Counted from the stretch's first letter, positions 1 through 8,562 are shown. The stretch: DNA of 41,958 bases from Candidatus Woesebacteria bacterium (GCA_020061305.1 JAGUYM010000015.1:1-41958); one strand, 5' to 3'. Numbers and translations are program-made. Notes: generated by a model from the letters alone, not told the origin.

Positions 1-358
1 CAAGCTTACCTCTGGTTACAATTTTAAAAGCTGCCCTTGCAATTCCAGTATATGAAAATCCATAGTGTTTGTAAAAATCTTTATCTTCAATTGCAATTGT
101 TGCATTAATTAAATGTTTCGGAAGTTCTTCCAGCTCAACCGGTGTTCTTCTGGTGTCTGCATAAATTTCATAAATAAGTTTCCCCTTTCTATCAAAAAGT
201 TTTGTTGAAACCGGAATATCAGGCGATGACAATTTGGTGGGTAAAGGGATACCCCAAAAAAGCCAAAGAAAAAAAGAAATTAGGACGGTAAAAAAAATAG
301 CTTTCTTTCTATTCCTTTCAACTTTAAGAAACTCAATTAATTTGGAACTTTTTTTCAC
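1..358 (-). CDS. Class A penicillin-binding protein (peptidoglycan glycosyltransferase), N-terminal part
   Basis: This ORF runs off the left edge, so only about 119 N-terminal residues are present; the ORF track omits it. My translation from a GTG at 358 gives a Lys-rich cytoplasmic start, one membrane segment at about residues 20-38 (IFFTVLISFFLWLFW), then LFDRKGKLIYEIY and a segment with INATIAIEDKDFYKHYG. The ATIAIEDxxFYxHxG motif is the start of the family 51 glycosyltransferase domain, and its first Glu is the catalytic base in known class A PBPs. The protein should polymerise lipid II outside the membrane; the transpeptidase domain would lie off the window. The GTG start is supported by a TATAAT exactly 6 nt upstream (370-365), which would give a leaderless mRNA. 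Family call is confident; full length is unknown. Confidence 0.85.
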   Translation of the reverse strand, partial: MKKSSKLIEFLKVERNRKKAIFFTVLISFFLWLFWGIPLPTKLSSPDIPVSTKLFDRKGKLIYEIYADTRRTPVELEELPKHLINATIAIEDKDFYKHYGFSYTGIARAAFKIVTRGKL

Positions 359-364
359 TAGCCA

Positions 365-370
365 ATTATA
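365..370 (-). promoter_or_regulatory. -10 box of the PBP gene, leaderless geometry
   Basis: TATAAT read on the minus strand, followed by 6 nt (TGGCTA) and then the GTG start at 358. With the usual -10 to start-site distance, transcription would begin at the start codon itself. No clear -35 box was found. Confidence 0.55.
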
Positions 371-395
371 GCAAATAAATGTATATTTAGATTAT

Positions 396-923
396 ATGAA
401 TCTACAGCTTGAAAAGAAGAGTTGGTGGGGATATATAGAGGAAGATTTACAGGAACTTCTTGTTTCTTCTGAATTTTTGGTAAATGTTGTTAAAGGTTGG
501 GGTGGAGATTTACCTGGGGGGAAACAGGTTTTTCATGACTACTCTTTTGTGGTTTTTCCTGCTGCAAAAGCATATGAAGGTTTTTTGAAAAAAATGTTTT
601 TGGATCTTAAGTTTATAACAGAAGAAGATTATTACGGCAAAAAATTTAGAATTGGTAAAGCCCTAAATCCATACATCGACAAAAAATACAAAAATAGAAA
701 TAGTGTCTATGATAAGTTAGTTAATTTTTGTGAGAGCTTGCCTGCGCAGACAGGCAAGGATTTAGCCGATACCCTTTGGGATGCGTGGGTACAAGGTAGA
801 AATTTGGTTTTTCATTGGTTTCCGAATGAAAAAAGAGCGGTTTCATTTGTTGATGCACAAAGTAAAATAAGTATTATAATTAATGCAATGGATAAGTGTT
901 TTAAAGGATGTAAACTTAAGTAA
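396..923 (+). CDS. HEPN-domain protein, RNase LS (RnlA)-type
   Basis: A 175-residue, probably all-helical soluble protein. The C-terminal third contains RNLVFHW, an R-x4-H motif, which is the catalytic signature of HEPN ribonucleases. The surrounding pattern (AKAYEGFLKKMF, FRIGKALNP, ADTLWDAWVQGRNLVFHW) resembles the HEPN domain found in RNase LS/RnlA toxins, here without the other RnlA domains. HEPN RNases act in toxin-antitoxin and abortive-infection systems, but no partner antitoxin is recognisable. The CPBP membrane protease gene starts 1 nt after this stop codon, so the two are probably co-transcribed. A TATATT lies 8 nt before the ATG. Fold and motif are seen in the sequence; the function (RNA cleavage in defence or stress) is inference. 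Confidence 0.7.
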   Translation: MNLQLEKKSWWGYIEEDLQELLVSSEFLVNVVKGWGGDLPGGKQVFHDYSFVVFPAAKAYEGFLKKMFLDLKFITEEDYYGKKFRIGKALNPYIDKKYKNRNSVYDKLVNFCESLPAQTGKDLADTLWDAWVQGRNLVFHWFPNEKRAVSFVDAQSKISIIINAMDKCFKGCKLK

Positions 924-924
924 G

Positions 925-1563
925 ATGCGAAATTTTAAAAATGCCGTTAAATTTGCGGTCTATTTATTAATTGTTTGGGGATTTTATAGATTTTTATTTC
1001 AACTGCCTGAAGTGGTTGAAGAATTAATCATAAAACCAATTCTTTGGCTCACACCAGTTTTTTATTTACTTTATAAAGAGAAGGCTTCGCTTTCAAGCCT
1101 TGGTTTTACATTCAAAAACCTTTTTCCTGCTGTTTATTATTCAATTGGTTTGGGGTTAGTATTTGTTTTTGAAGCATTAATTATTAACTTAATTAAATAC
1201 AAAGGGGAATTCAATTTGGGGGCAAATATAGGAAGTCTTCCATTTTTAAGCGCTTTTTGGCTATCTTTTGCTACTGCCATAACCGAAGAAATAACTTTTA
1301 GGGGCTATATTTTTACAAGAGTTTGGGGTTATCTTAAAAATGAGTTATGGTCTAATATTTTGACATCTCTTTTTTGGGCATTAATACATTTGCCTATAAC
1401 AATATTTGTCTGGAAATGGGGAATTTCAGAAAGTTTAATATATTTGGCACTAACCACAATTTTTGGAGTAGGTAGTGCCTTTGTTTTTGCCAGAACTAAA
1501 AATATATTATCTCCGATTTTACTTCATGTCCTTTGGCAATGGCCCATTATTCTTTTTCGTTGA
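925..1563 (+). CDS. CPBP-family intramembrane protease (CAAX protease/Abi family)
   Basis: About 212 residues with roughly six hydrophobic segments. The three family motifs are present: EEITFRG (EExxxR) near residue 125, FWALIH (FxxxH) near 152, and HVLWQW close to the C-terminus. These supply the glutamate and histidine residues of the Rce1-like glutamic protease site in the membrane. I chose the ATG at 925 rather than the track start at 883, because 883 lies inside the HEPN gene and adds 14 residues that do not look like part of the family. It follows the HEPN gene by one nucleotide, so coupling is likely. Bacterial members cleave membrane substrates or confer bacteriocin or phage immunity; the substrate here is unknown. 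Confidence 0.85.
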   Translation: MRNFKNAVKFAVYLLIVWGFYRFLFQLPEVVEELIIKPILWLTPVFYLLYKEKASLSSLGFTFKNLFPAVYYSIGLGLVFVFEALIINLIKYKGEFNLGANIGSLPFLSAFWLSFATAITEEITFRGYIFTRVWGYLKNELWSNILTSLFWALIHLPITIFVWKWGISESLIYLALTTIFGVGSAFVFARTKNILSPILLHVLWQWPIILFR

Positions 1564-1636
1564 AAAATAAATTTTAAATTTTAAATTACAATAATTTGCA
1601 GCAATTGACAGGAAAGTATATACTTATAAGCACTCT

Positions 1637-2242
1637 ATGAAATTAAGGTTTGTAGGAGTGGTTTGTACAATTTTTGTGGCATTACTCATACTTTCGGCAT
1701 CTTTTTTAAAAACAACATCAATTAAATATGCTTACTCCCAGCTAGTTTTATCTGAAACTGTTGAGGCAAAAGAAACAGATAAAGAGATTGATTATTTTTT
1801 AGCATATCAAGGGAAAATTAATCCTGATAATCCGCTTTGGTATATAAAAGCAATTAGAGATAGGGTTTGGCAGATCTTTACATTTAATGATTTGAAAAAA
1901 GTTGAGCTTAATTTATTATTTTCAGATAAGCGTTTGAATTCCGCAATTTATCTGTTTAAGAAAAATAAACCAGATATAGGCCTAACAACGCTTCTTAAGG
2001 CTGAAAAATATTTGGAAAAAGCCTATGATAAAAAGATTGAAGATATTGATTATCACAAAAAAGTTGCAACTTCCGCACTTAAGCATAGGCAGGTTATAGA
2101 AACTGAAATTTTACCTCTAACCCCTGAAGATTTAAGGCCCCAAGTTATTAAAACAATTGACTATTCAAAGGAAACTTATAAAAAAGCAAGAGATTTTATG
2201 TTGTCAAAAGGGGCGATTCCGCCAGATAATCCATTTGAATAG
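1637..2242 (+). CDS. Secreted DUF5667-domain protein
   Basis: A 201-residue protein with an N-terminal hydrophobic segment (residues 4-24, VGVVCTIFVALLILSASFL) typical of a signal peptide or anchor. The rest is helical and charged. The block PDNPLWYIKAIRDRVWQIFTFNDLKKVELNLLFSDKRL matches the DUF5667 pattern (xPDSPLYxLK...FTFDPxKKAEL), common in Gram-positive bacteria and CPR and of unknown function. The ATG is preceded by TATAAG with a 6-nt gap (1625-1630), and a TTGACA lies further upstream at 1605 but at non-standard spacing. It appears monocistronic. The domain call is fairly firm; no activity can be assigned. Confidence 0.7.
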   Translation: MKLRFVGVVCTIFVALLILSASFLKTTSIKYAYSQLVLSETVEAKETDKEIDYFLAYQGKINPDNPLWYIKAIRDRVWQIFTFNDLKKVELNLLFSDKRLNSAIYLFKKNKPDIGLTTLLKAEKYLEKAYDKKIEDIDYHKKVATSALKHRQVIETEILPLTPEDLRPQVIKTIDYSKETYKKARDFMLSKGAIPPDNPFE

Positions 2243-2365
2243 TTGATTTAATTTCAGCACTATTTTAGGAATTTTTGATTAAGATTTCCGTTTATTTTCC
2301 GCGAGCAATTTTTATTAGCTTTAGAATGGCTTTGGGTTGATATATTTAGACATAAAAATTAATAG

Positions 2366-2413
2366 TTGACTATCCAGGGGTAGCGTTTGAAAATGCTAGA
2401 AATCACTAGAAAT
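2366..2413 (+). promoter_or_regulatory. Probable nrd promoter with tandem CTAGAAAT repeats
   Basis: TTGACT (2366-2371), a 17-nt spacer and GAAAAT (2389-2394) form a plausible sigma-70 promoter before nrdR. Directly downstream, CTAGAAAT occurs twice (2396-2403 and 2406-2413), 10 nt apart or one helical turn, over the expected start site. This placement suits an operator. The repeats do not closely match the classical palindromic NrdR box, so control by NrdR is only a guess. Confidence 0.4.
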
Positions 2414-2433
2414 GGTGTTTTTTATTTTCACTC

Positions 2434-2880
2434 ATGAAATGTCCATTTTGCACAAATGATGATACGCAAGTACTAGAATCTAGAACGGGGGAAGACGGGC
2501 ATAGTATAAGGAGAAGAAGAGAATGCAATAAGTGTGGTAAAAGATTTACTACATATGAGGAGGTTAAAAGGTCAGTGCTTTGGGTTATAAAAAAAGATGG
2601 AAAAAGGGAGGCATTTGATAGAGAAAAGTTAAGGAGGGGAATTTTAAGATCAATTGAAAAAAGACCTGTTTCAATAGAACTTGTAAATAGTGTGGTTGAG
2701 GAAATTGAAAGGGAACTGTTGAAGGCTGAAAGTGAGGAAGTTTCAAGTAAGGCAATTGGAAATGCAGTTTTAAGAAGGCTTAAAAAAATAGATAAAGTAG
2801 CATGGCTTAGATTTGCAAGCGTTTATCTGGAATTTGAAGATTTAAAAGATTTTGAAAAAGTAATATCAAAAAATATATGA
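2434..2880 (+). CDS. nrdR: Transcriptional repressor NrdR
   Basis: A 148-residue protein of normal family length. It starts with a zinc ribbon (MKCPFC near residue 3, CNKCGKRFTTYE near residue 31) and continues with an ATP-cone domain (VIKKDGKREAFDREKLRRGI, about residues 50-140). NrdR senses ATP/dATP through the ATP cone and represses ribonucleotide reductase genes at NrdR boxes. Its stop overlaps the start of nrdJ by 4 nt (ATGA), so regulator and enzyme are translationally coupled. Autoregulation is likely because the only visible promoter lies upstream of nrdR. Confident identification. Confidence 0.95.
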   Translation: MKCPFCTNDDTQVLESRTGEDGHSIRRRRECNKCGKRFTTYEEVKRSVLWVIKKDGKREAFDREKLRRGILRSIEKRPVSIELVNSVVEEIERELLKAESEEVSSKAIGNAVLRRLKKIDKVAWLRFASVYLEFEDLKDFEKVISKNI

Positions 2881-5357
2881 GAAATAAGTCAAAAGTTAAA
2901 AGTCAAAAGTCAAAAGTAAGTCTTGGTAATTATGTGGCCCCATCGTATGAGTCAATACGAAATGAAATTGATAAAAAGGTTGGTGCAAGGCCTACTCGAC
3001 CAGGTAATCTGACAAAAGGTGAATGGACCGATCAGGCGTTAAAAGTATTGGAGGAGAGATATTTAGTTAAGGATAAAGATTTAAAACCGATTGAAAACCC
3101 AGAAGATATGGTTTGGAGGGTTGCTTGGGATATAGCTTCGAGTGAAGCTAGATGGGGAGCAAGCAAAAAAGAAGTGTTAAAGACTGCTATTGATTTTTAT
3201 AATTTAATGGTTTCAAGAAAGTTTTTGCCAAATTCCCCTACGCTTATGAATGCAGGTACTGGTAATGGTCTTCAGTATTCTGCTTGTTTCGTCCTCCCTG
3301 TTGAAGATTCCATGGAAGGAATTTTTGATGCCCTTAAATATCAAGCAATAATTCATAAAACTGGGGGTGGGACAGGCTTTGCTTTTTCAAGACTTAGAGA
3401 ATCAGGTTCAATTGTTAAAACTTCCTCAGGTACTGCATCGGGCCCCGTTTCTTTCATGAGAATCTTTGATGCCGCTACAAATGAAGTAAAGCAGGGTGGT
3501 AAAAGAAGAGGGGCCAATATGGGAATTTTAAGAGTAGATCATCCAGATATTTTAGAGTTCATTCATTGTAAAGATGGTGGAGGAATAACCAATTTTAATA
3601 TATCAGTTGCGCTCACCGATAAATTTATGGAGGCATACAGAAATAATAGTGATTATGATTTAATAAGTCCAAAAACAGGAGAAAAAGTGGGCAGTCTTTC
3701 TGCTCAAATGGTTTTTGATGAAATTGCGGATGGCGCATGGAAAACTGGAGACCCCGGCCTTGTTTTTATAGATAAAATAAACAATTCAACAGCCAATCCG
3801 GTCCCAACACTTGGTAATATTGAAGCCACGAATCCTTGTGGCGAACAACCCCTTTATCCTTTTGATGCTTGTAATTTGGGTAGTATATTTTTGACCTATT
3901 TTGTTAAAGACGGAAATGTTGACTGGGATGGATTAGTAGATGTTACAAAAAAGTCTGTCAGATTTTTAGATAATGTTATTGAAGTTAATCCATATCCCCT
4001 GGAACAAATTAGAAATACTGTCTTTGCAATTAGAAGAATTGGTTTGGGAGTGGGTGGTTGGGCAGATATGCTTTTATCCCTTGGTATTGCTTATGATAGT
4101 CAAGAAGCTCTTGATTTGGGTGAAAAGGTAATGAAAACAATTCAGGAGGCGGCGGTTGAGGAAACAAAAAAGTTGGCTAAAATTAGGGGTTCTTTCCCCC
4201 TATTTAAAGAGTCAATTTACAAAAATGAAAAACCAAGAAGAAATTCAACAGTTACGACAATTGCTCCAACAGGGACAATATCAATTATTGCGGGAGCCTC
4301 ATCTGGGATTGAGCCATTATTTGCAGTTGCATTTCAACATATTGTTAAAGATAAACACTTAGACAGAAAGTTAACATTTATAAATCCATATTTTGAAAAA
4401 ATTGCAAAGGAAAAAGGTTTTTGGAGTCAGGAGTTGATGAATAAAGTTGGAGAAAAGGGAGTAATAAGACATTTACAGGAAGTCCCTGAAGATGTAAGAA
4501 AAATATTTGGCACAGCTCATGAAATTGATCCTATTTGGCATATTAAAATGCAAGATGTTTTCCAAAAATATACTGAAAATGCAGTTAGTAAAACAATTAA
4601 TTTGAAGCATGATACAACACCAGCTGATATTAAAAAAGCCTATCTCCAAGCCTATGATAGTAATTGTAAAGGTATAACTGTTTTTAGGGATGGATGCAAA
4701 GATGTTCAGGTTTTAAATTTGGGGACAAAAGATAGTAAAGTTGAAGAGAGAGTTGCTGAGGTTATAAAAGAACCTTTGAGAGATAGGCCTTATGTTGTAA
4801 AAGGATCAACCTACAAAATGAATACACCGGTAGGAACGGCATTTGTTACTATTAATGAGGATGAGTTAGGCCAACCATTGGAAGTATTTATAAATGTAGG
4901 TAAAGCTGGATCAGATGTATCTGCCATGGCAGAAGCCTTAGGTAGAACCATATCAACAACACTTAAATTTAGGGGTGATATATCAGCTAAAGAAAAGGCA
5001 AGAGAGATAGCAGAACAGCTTTCAGGAATTGGTGGAAGAAGATCAATTGGTTTTGGGCCAACCAAAATAAAGTCGCTTCCTGACGCTGTTGCTGGGGCAA
5101 TTTCAATTCATTACAATTTTGATATAAATGGATACCATAATAGCCCCAACATTTTTGGAGAAACTCAAAACGGAAAAGTGGAAACAGAAGTAGTTGCTAC
5201 ACAACCACATATTGAAAATAAATCAATTCAAGAAGGGCTATTCTTACACACATCGGTTCAAAAACCAGGCGACATTTGTCCATCATGTGGCGCAGGATCA
5301 TTAGTCTTTGAAGAAGGATGTAGTAAGTGCCATGCCTGTGGACATAGTGAATGTTAA
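2877..5357 (+). CDS. nrdJ: Adenosylcobalamin-dependent (class II) ribonucleotide reductase
   Basis: An 826-residue enzyme that reduces ribonucleotides to deoxyribonucleotides. An RNR N-terminal region (about 45-130) is followed by the barrel with active-site SACFVLPV (Cys near residue 136), HKTGGGTGFAFSRLR, QGGKRRGANMG and NPCGEQPL (near 318; Asn, Cys and Glu of the radical/acid-base site). The C-terminus carries CPSCGAGSL...CSKCHACGHSEC, a Cys-rich tail used for re-reduction or zinc binding. The downstream adenosyltransferase supports cobalamin use. An oddity is that residues 3-15 (KSKVKSQKSKV) come from a tandem heptamer tract AGTCAAA, absent from the conserved core. It overlaps nrdR by 4 nt. 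No cobalamin riboswitch was seen upstream. Confidence 0.95.
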   Translation: MRNKSKVKSQKSKVSLGNYVAPSYESIRNEIDKKVGARPTRPGNLTKGEWTDQALKVLEERYLVKDKDLKPIENPEDMVWRVAWDIASSEARWGASKKEVLKTAIDFYNLMVSRKFLPNSPTLMNAGTGNGLQYSACFVLPVEDSMEGIFDALKYQAIIHKTGGGTGFAFSRLRESGSIVKTSSGTASGPVSFMRIFDAATNEVKQGGKRRGANMGILRVDHPDILEFIHCKDGGGITNFNISVALTDKFMEAYRNNSDYDLISPKTGEKVGSLSAQMVFDEIADGAWKTGDPGLVFIDKINNSTANPVPTLGNIEATNPCGEQPLYPFDACNLGSIFLTYFVKDGNVDWDGLVDVTKKSVRFLDNVIEVNPYPLEQIRNTVFAIRRIGLGVGGWADMLLSLGIAYDSQEALDLGEKVMKTIQEAAVEETKKLAKIRGSFPLFKESIYKNEKPRRNSTVTTIAPTGTISIIAGASSGIEPLFAVAFQHIVKDKHLDRKLTFINPYFEKIAKEKGFWSQELMNKVGEKGVIRHLQEVPEDVRKIFGTAHEIDPIWHIKMQDVFQKYTENAVSKTINLKHDTTPADIKKAYLQAYDSNCKGITVFRDGCKDVQVLNLGTKDSKVEERVAEVIKEPLRDRPYVVKGSTYKMNTPVGTAFVTINEDELGQPLEVFINVGKAGSDVSAMAEALGRTISTTLKFRGDISAKEKAREIAEQLSGIGGRRSIGFGPTKIKSLPDAVAGAISIHYNFDINGYHNSPNIFGETQNGKVETEVVATQPHIENKSIQEGLFLHTSVQKPGDICPSCGAGSLVFEEGCSKCHACGHSEC
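2887..2921 (+). repeat. Heptamer tract (AGTCAAA)n in the nrdJ 5' end
   Basis: Five consecutive 7-mers: AGTCAAA, AGTTAAA, AGTCAAA, AGTCAAA, AGTAAGT. They encode the Lys/Ser/Gln-rich N-terminal tail of NrdJ. The same unit recurs in copA and trxB. Confidence 0.85.
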
Positions 5358-5846
5358 ATGAGTGTATACACAAAAACAGGGGATAAAGGAACAACAGGAA
5401 CTTTTTCTGGAAAGAGAATTTTAAAATCTTCAAAACTTATTGCTGCAATTGGCTCAATTGATGAGCTCAACTCTTACTTAGGTATAATCGGGGGATTATT
5501 AGGTATTCAAAAAAATCTTTTCACCATTAATTCAATATTAATAGGTGCCAAACTTGCCTTTTCTGCAGACGAAACAAAAAAGTTAGAAAAAGAAATCGAT
5601 GAGATGGAGGGTAGAATGCCAGTTTTAGCTAACTTCATAATTTACTCCGGATGTAAAAAATCTTGTGAACTTTATTTCGCTCGTGCCCTTGCCCGTCACG
5701 CTGAACGCACCCTTGTTGCCTTAGGGGCAAATATAAATGAACCAATAATATACAAATACATTAATAGATTATCTGATTATTTGTTCACACTGGCCAGATA
5801 TACAAACTTCAAGAATAAAATAAAAGAAGAAATGTGGAAAAGTTAG
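5358..5846 (+). CDS. pduO: PduO-type ATP:cob(I)alamin adenosyltransferase
   Basis: A 162-residue protein that transfers the adenosyl group of ATP to cob(I)alamin, forming the coenzyme B12 that NrdJ needs. Motifs seen: YTKTGDKGTTG at the N-terminus (ATP binding), GSIDELNSYLG (about residues 31-41), the RALARHAERTLV helix (RxxxRxAER, ATP contact) and YINRLSDYLFTLAR near the C-terminus. It begins immediately after the nrdJ stop, so the three genes form one operon. It is slightly shorter than typical PduO enzymes (about 180-190 residues). The cassette implies cobalamin is scavenged, since no corrin synthesis genes are present here. Confidence 0.92.
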   Translation: MSVYTKTGDKGTTGTFSGKRILKSSKLIAAIGSIDELNSYLGIIGGLLGIQKNLFTINSILIGAKLAFSADETKKLEKEIDEMEGRMPVLANFIIYSGCKKSCELYFARALARHAERTLVALGANINEPIIYKYINRLSDYLFTLARYTNFKNKIKEEMWKS

Positions 5847-5860
5847 AGTTCTCTTTATGC

Positions 5861-5866
5861 TATTAT
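5861..5866 (+). promoter_or_regulatory. -10 box, leaderless geometry
   Basis: TATTAT followed by 6 nt and then the ATG at 5873. This predicts transcription starting at the start codon of the small ORF in front of the transfer ATPase. Confidence 0.4.
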
Positions 5867-5872
5867 TAATTC

Positions 5873-6205
5873 ATGGGATTATTGCCGGAGAGAGAACCGC
5901 ACAAAAATGTAATTGAGAGGCCAGATGAGGCTAGTGATTTACAAATTGAAAGAAAAACAGTTATCACAGCAACTCCTGTTGCTGTTAAAGCTCAAGTTCA
6001 AGATGATAAAGGTAATAATCTAATTCAAACTCCACAAAACCAAAAAGTAGTTATAAAAATTCCTGCGGTTTCAAAAGAGTCTTTAGATGAAACAGCAAAT
6101 AAGGGAGATAAAGAAGACAGTAAAACTTGGTGGGCTGCAAGCTGGATAAGAACTATTCTAAAAGCTTTATTTGGAGATAAGGAGATAGTATATGATGCCA
6201 ATTGA
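5873..6205 (+). CDS. Small soluble protein of unknown function, upstream of transfer-type ATPase
   Basis: 110 residues, no signal peptide or clear membrane segment. The middle is rich in Gln, Lys, Val and Thr and looks disordered. The C-terminus has KTWWAASWIRTILKALFGDKEIVYDAN, an amphipathic Trp-rich helix that could bind the membrane or a partner. It overlaps the next gene by 14 nt and the SD of that gene (AAGGAGA) lies inside it, so the two are translationally coupled and may work together. I do not recognise a family. A -10-like TATTAT lies 6 nt before the ATG. Confidence 0.6.
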   Translation: MGLLPEREPHKNVIERPDEASDLQIERKTVITATPVAVKAQVQDDKGNNLIQTPQNQKVVIKIPAVSKESLDETANKGDKEDSKTWWAASWIRTILKALFGDKEIVYDAN

Positions 6206-8519
6206 TTTTAACGCAATAATATTAGGACTTTTTGTAATTTTAACTTTTTCATTTTTATTATTTTTATTGGGCTATATAGGGTTTATTTTATTTAGATACA
6301 GAGATAGGGAAAAAAGGTCAATAAATTCTGTCTATTTGCAGGTTTCAGTAACCAGAAGTAACGAAGTAAAAATTGATGCTATGGAGCAGCTTTTTGCATC
6401 CCTTTCTTCTATTAAAAAAGGGGGCTGGAAGCAAAAGCTTTCTGTTCAACCCGCAATTTCATTTGAAATAATTGCTAAAGAAGGAGATATTAAGTTTTAT
6501 ATTTGGGCACCTAGAGAATATAAGGATTTAATTGAAAAACAGATTCATGGAGCCTACCCTGATGCTGAAATAAAAGAAGTGGAGGAGGTAAATATTTTCA
6601 ATACAGATGGAAAAGTGTCTTATAAAGCATTACAGCTTGGCAAGGCCAATTATTATCCATTAAAAACTTTCAAAGATTTGCCAACAGATATTTTGGCTTC
6701 AGTTACATCTGCGCTTGCCAAAATGGGCAAGGGGGAGGCGGCTACAATTCAGGTTTTGATTTCACCCGCCGAAATTCCTTGGCAAAAGGAAGGTGGGAAA
6801 TTTATATCTGATACCAAAAAACAGGAAAGCAATAGTGAGTCGGCAAAATACTCTGTGTCAGGCAAAACTCTGGAAGCGATTGAGGGCAAAATTAGTAAAC
6901 CAGGGTTTGAGACATCTATAAGAATTGTGGCAACCGCACCTGTCAAAGAGATTGCCAAACAACATGTAGACAATATTAGCTCAAGTTTTAGTCAAACTTC
7001 AAGTGATTTGAATAATTTATCAGGCAGAAAAATATACAACAAAGCAAGCTTTATGCAGGATTTTATATACAGATATCAGCCGATGTTTAATTTCTTTAAA
7101 AATCACATATCTGTGTTAAATTCTGAAGAATTGGCAACGATTTTTCATTTCCCGAATAGAAGTATAACTACCCCAAATATCCATTGGTTGCATAGTAAAA
7201 CGGCCCCAGCTCCTGCTGAGATACCCGAAGAAGGATTGTATCTTGGTAAAAGCATCTATAGGGGGGTAGAAAGAAAAATTTGTATATCTGAAGATGATAG
7301 GAGAAGACATGTTTACATAATTGGGGCAACAGGGACAGGTAAAACTGAGTTGATGAAGGATATGATAATGCAGGATATCAGGGCAGGTAAAGGAATTTGC
7401 TTTATGGATCCACATGGCGATGCTGTTGAAGATATCCTAAAACTCATTCCCCCAGAAAGAGCCGAAGATGTCGTTTATTTTAGGCCGTCAGACACCGAAA
7501 GGCCAATGGGGTTAAATCTTTTGGAGGCTAATACTGAAGATCAAAAACATTTTGTGACAACTTCAGTAATTAACATGATGTATAAGCTTTTTGACCCATA
7601 TAAAACTGGGATAGTTGGCCCCCGTTTTGAACATGCTGTAAGAAACGCAATGTTAACCGTAATGAGTGAAAAAGGATCAACTTTTATTGAGGTTATGAGA
7701 GCACTAACAGATGCAAGATTTGTTCAGGAGCTTCTTCCTAAAGTTGAAGACCCAATTATTAGAAGGTATTGGACAGACCAAATAGCTCAGACTTCAGATT
7801 TTCACAAGTCAGAGGTCTTGGATTATATAACCTCAAAATTTGGAAGATTTGTTACCAATAAAATGATTAGAAATATCATAGGGCAATCAACATCCTCTTT
7901 CTCTTTTAGAGATGTTATGGATAATGGAAAGATACTTCTTATAAATCTTGCCAAAGGAGAATTAAGTGAAGAAAATTCAAACTTTTTAGGATTAATTTTA
8001 GTTCCTAGAATTTTAATGGCTGCAATGAGTAGAACTGATACACCCGAGGATCAAAGAAGAGATTTTTATTTGTATGTTGATGAGTTTCAAAATTTTGCTA
8101 CACCGGACTTTGCTGTAATTCTTTCAGAGGCAAGAAAATACAGACTTAACCTTACAGTTGCCAATCAATTTATAGGTCAAATGGAGGAGGAGGTTAAAAA
8201 TGCTGTTTTTGGAAATGTGGGTACAAAGATATCATTTAGGGTAGGTGTTACTGATGCTAATTACTTACAGCATGAATTTACACCAACTTTCGGTGAGGAT
8301 GATCTCTTGAATGTTGAAAGATTTCATGCTTATGTTAAAACGATTGTCAGGAATCAGCCAATGACAGCATTTTCATTAGATACAACCAAAAATATTAAAG
8401 AAATTGAAGCGATGAAAAATGAAAGAACAGCAGAAATAATTAAGGAAATGAGCAGACTCAAATATGGCAGAGACTTAAGACTTGTTGATGCCGAAATAAC
8501 CAGAAGAGCAAAATTGTAA
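6192..8519 (+). CDS. Membrane-anchored VirD4/VirB4-like (HerA-FtsK superfamily) ATPase
   Basis: 775 residues. One or two N-terminal membrane segments (about residues 8-32) precede an alpha/beta region, then an ATPase core: Walker A IGATGTGKTE near residue 378, MDPHGD near 408, Walker B FYLYVDEFQNF near 625, and a later Gln/Arg-rich ARKYRLNLTVANQFIGQ segment typical of conjugative coupling and TraM-recognition ATPases. Such proteins pump DNA or protein through type IV systems. No other VirB/Tra genes are present in this window, a common situation in CPR genomes. SD AAGGAGA sits 6 nt before the ATG at 6192; a second ATG follows directly at 6195. The ATPase call is strong; the substrate is unknown. 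Confidence 0.85.
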   Translation: MMPIDFNAIILGLFVILTFSFLLFLLGYIGFILFRYRDREKRSINSVYLQVSVTRSNEVKIDAMEQLFASLSSIKKGGWKQKLSVQPAISFEIIAKEGDIKFYIWAPREYKDLIEKQIHGAYPDAEIKEVEEVNIFNTDGKVSYKALQLGKANYYPLKTFKDLPTDILASVTSALAKMGKGEAATIQVLISPAEIPWQKEGGKFISDTKKQESNSESAKYSVSGKTLEAIEGKISKPGFETSIRIVATAPVKEIAKQHVDNISSSFSQTSSDLNNLSGRKIYNKASFMQDFIYRYQPMFNFFKNHISVLNSEELATIFHFPNRSITTPNIHWLHSKTAPAPAEIPEEGLYLGKSIYRGVERKICISEDDRRRHVYIIGATGTGKTELMKDMIMQDIRAGKGICFMDPHGDAVEDILKLIPPERAEDVVYFRPSDTERPMGLNLLEANTEDQKHFVTTSVINMMYKLFDPYKTGIVGPRFEHAVRNAMLTVMSEKGSTFIEVMRALTDARFVQELLPKVEDPIIRRYWTDQIAQTSDFHKSEVLDYITSKFGRFVTNKMIRNIIGQSTSSFSFRDVMDNGKILLINLAKGELSEENSNFLGLILVPRILMAAMSRTDTPEDQRRDFYLYVDEFQNFATPDFAVILSEARKYRLNLTVANQFIGQMEEEVKNAVFGNVGTKISFRVGVTDANYLQHEFTPTFGEDDLLNVERFHAYVKTIVRNQPMTAFSLDTTKNIKEIEAMKNERTAEIIKEMSRLKYGRDLRLVDAEITRRAKL

Positions 8520-8521
8520 TC

Positions 8522-8550
8522 TAGGCACCAGAAACTAGATAAGGTATAAT
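8522..8550 (+). promoter_or_regulatory. Promoter of tRNA-Ile
   Basis: TAGGCA (8522-8527, a 4 of 6 match to TTGACA), a 17-nt spacer and a perfect TATAAT (8545-8550), ending 12 nt before the mature tRNA 5' end. Confidence 0.6.
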
Positions 8551-8562
8551 ACTTCATAATTT

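Noticed and set aside
2243-2433. Cobalamin riboswitch before the nrd operon
   Set aside because: No B12-box-like sequence or suitable long structured leader was found.
4156-5433. ORFs at 4156-4362 (+), 4811-5065 (-) and 5197-5433 (-)
   Set aside because: They lie wholly or mainly inside nrdJ in other frames without any family feature.
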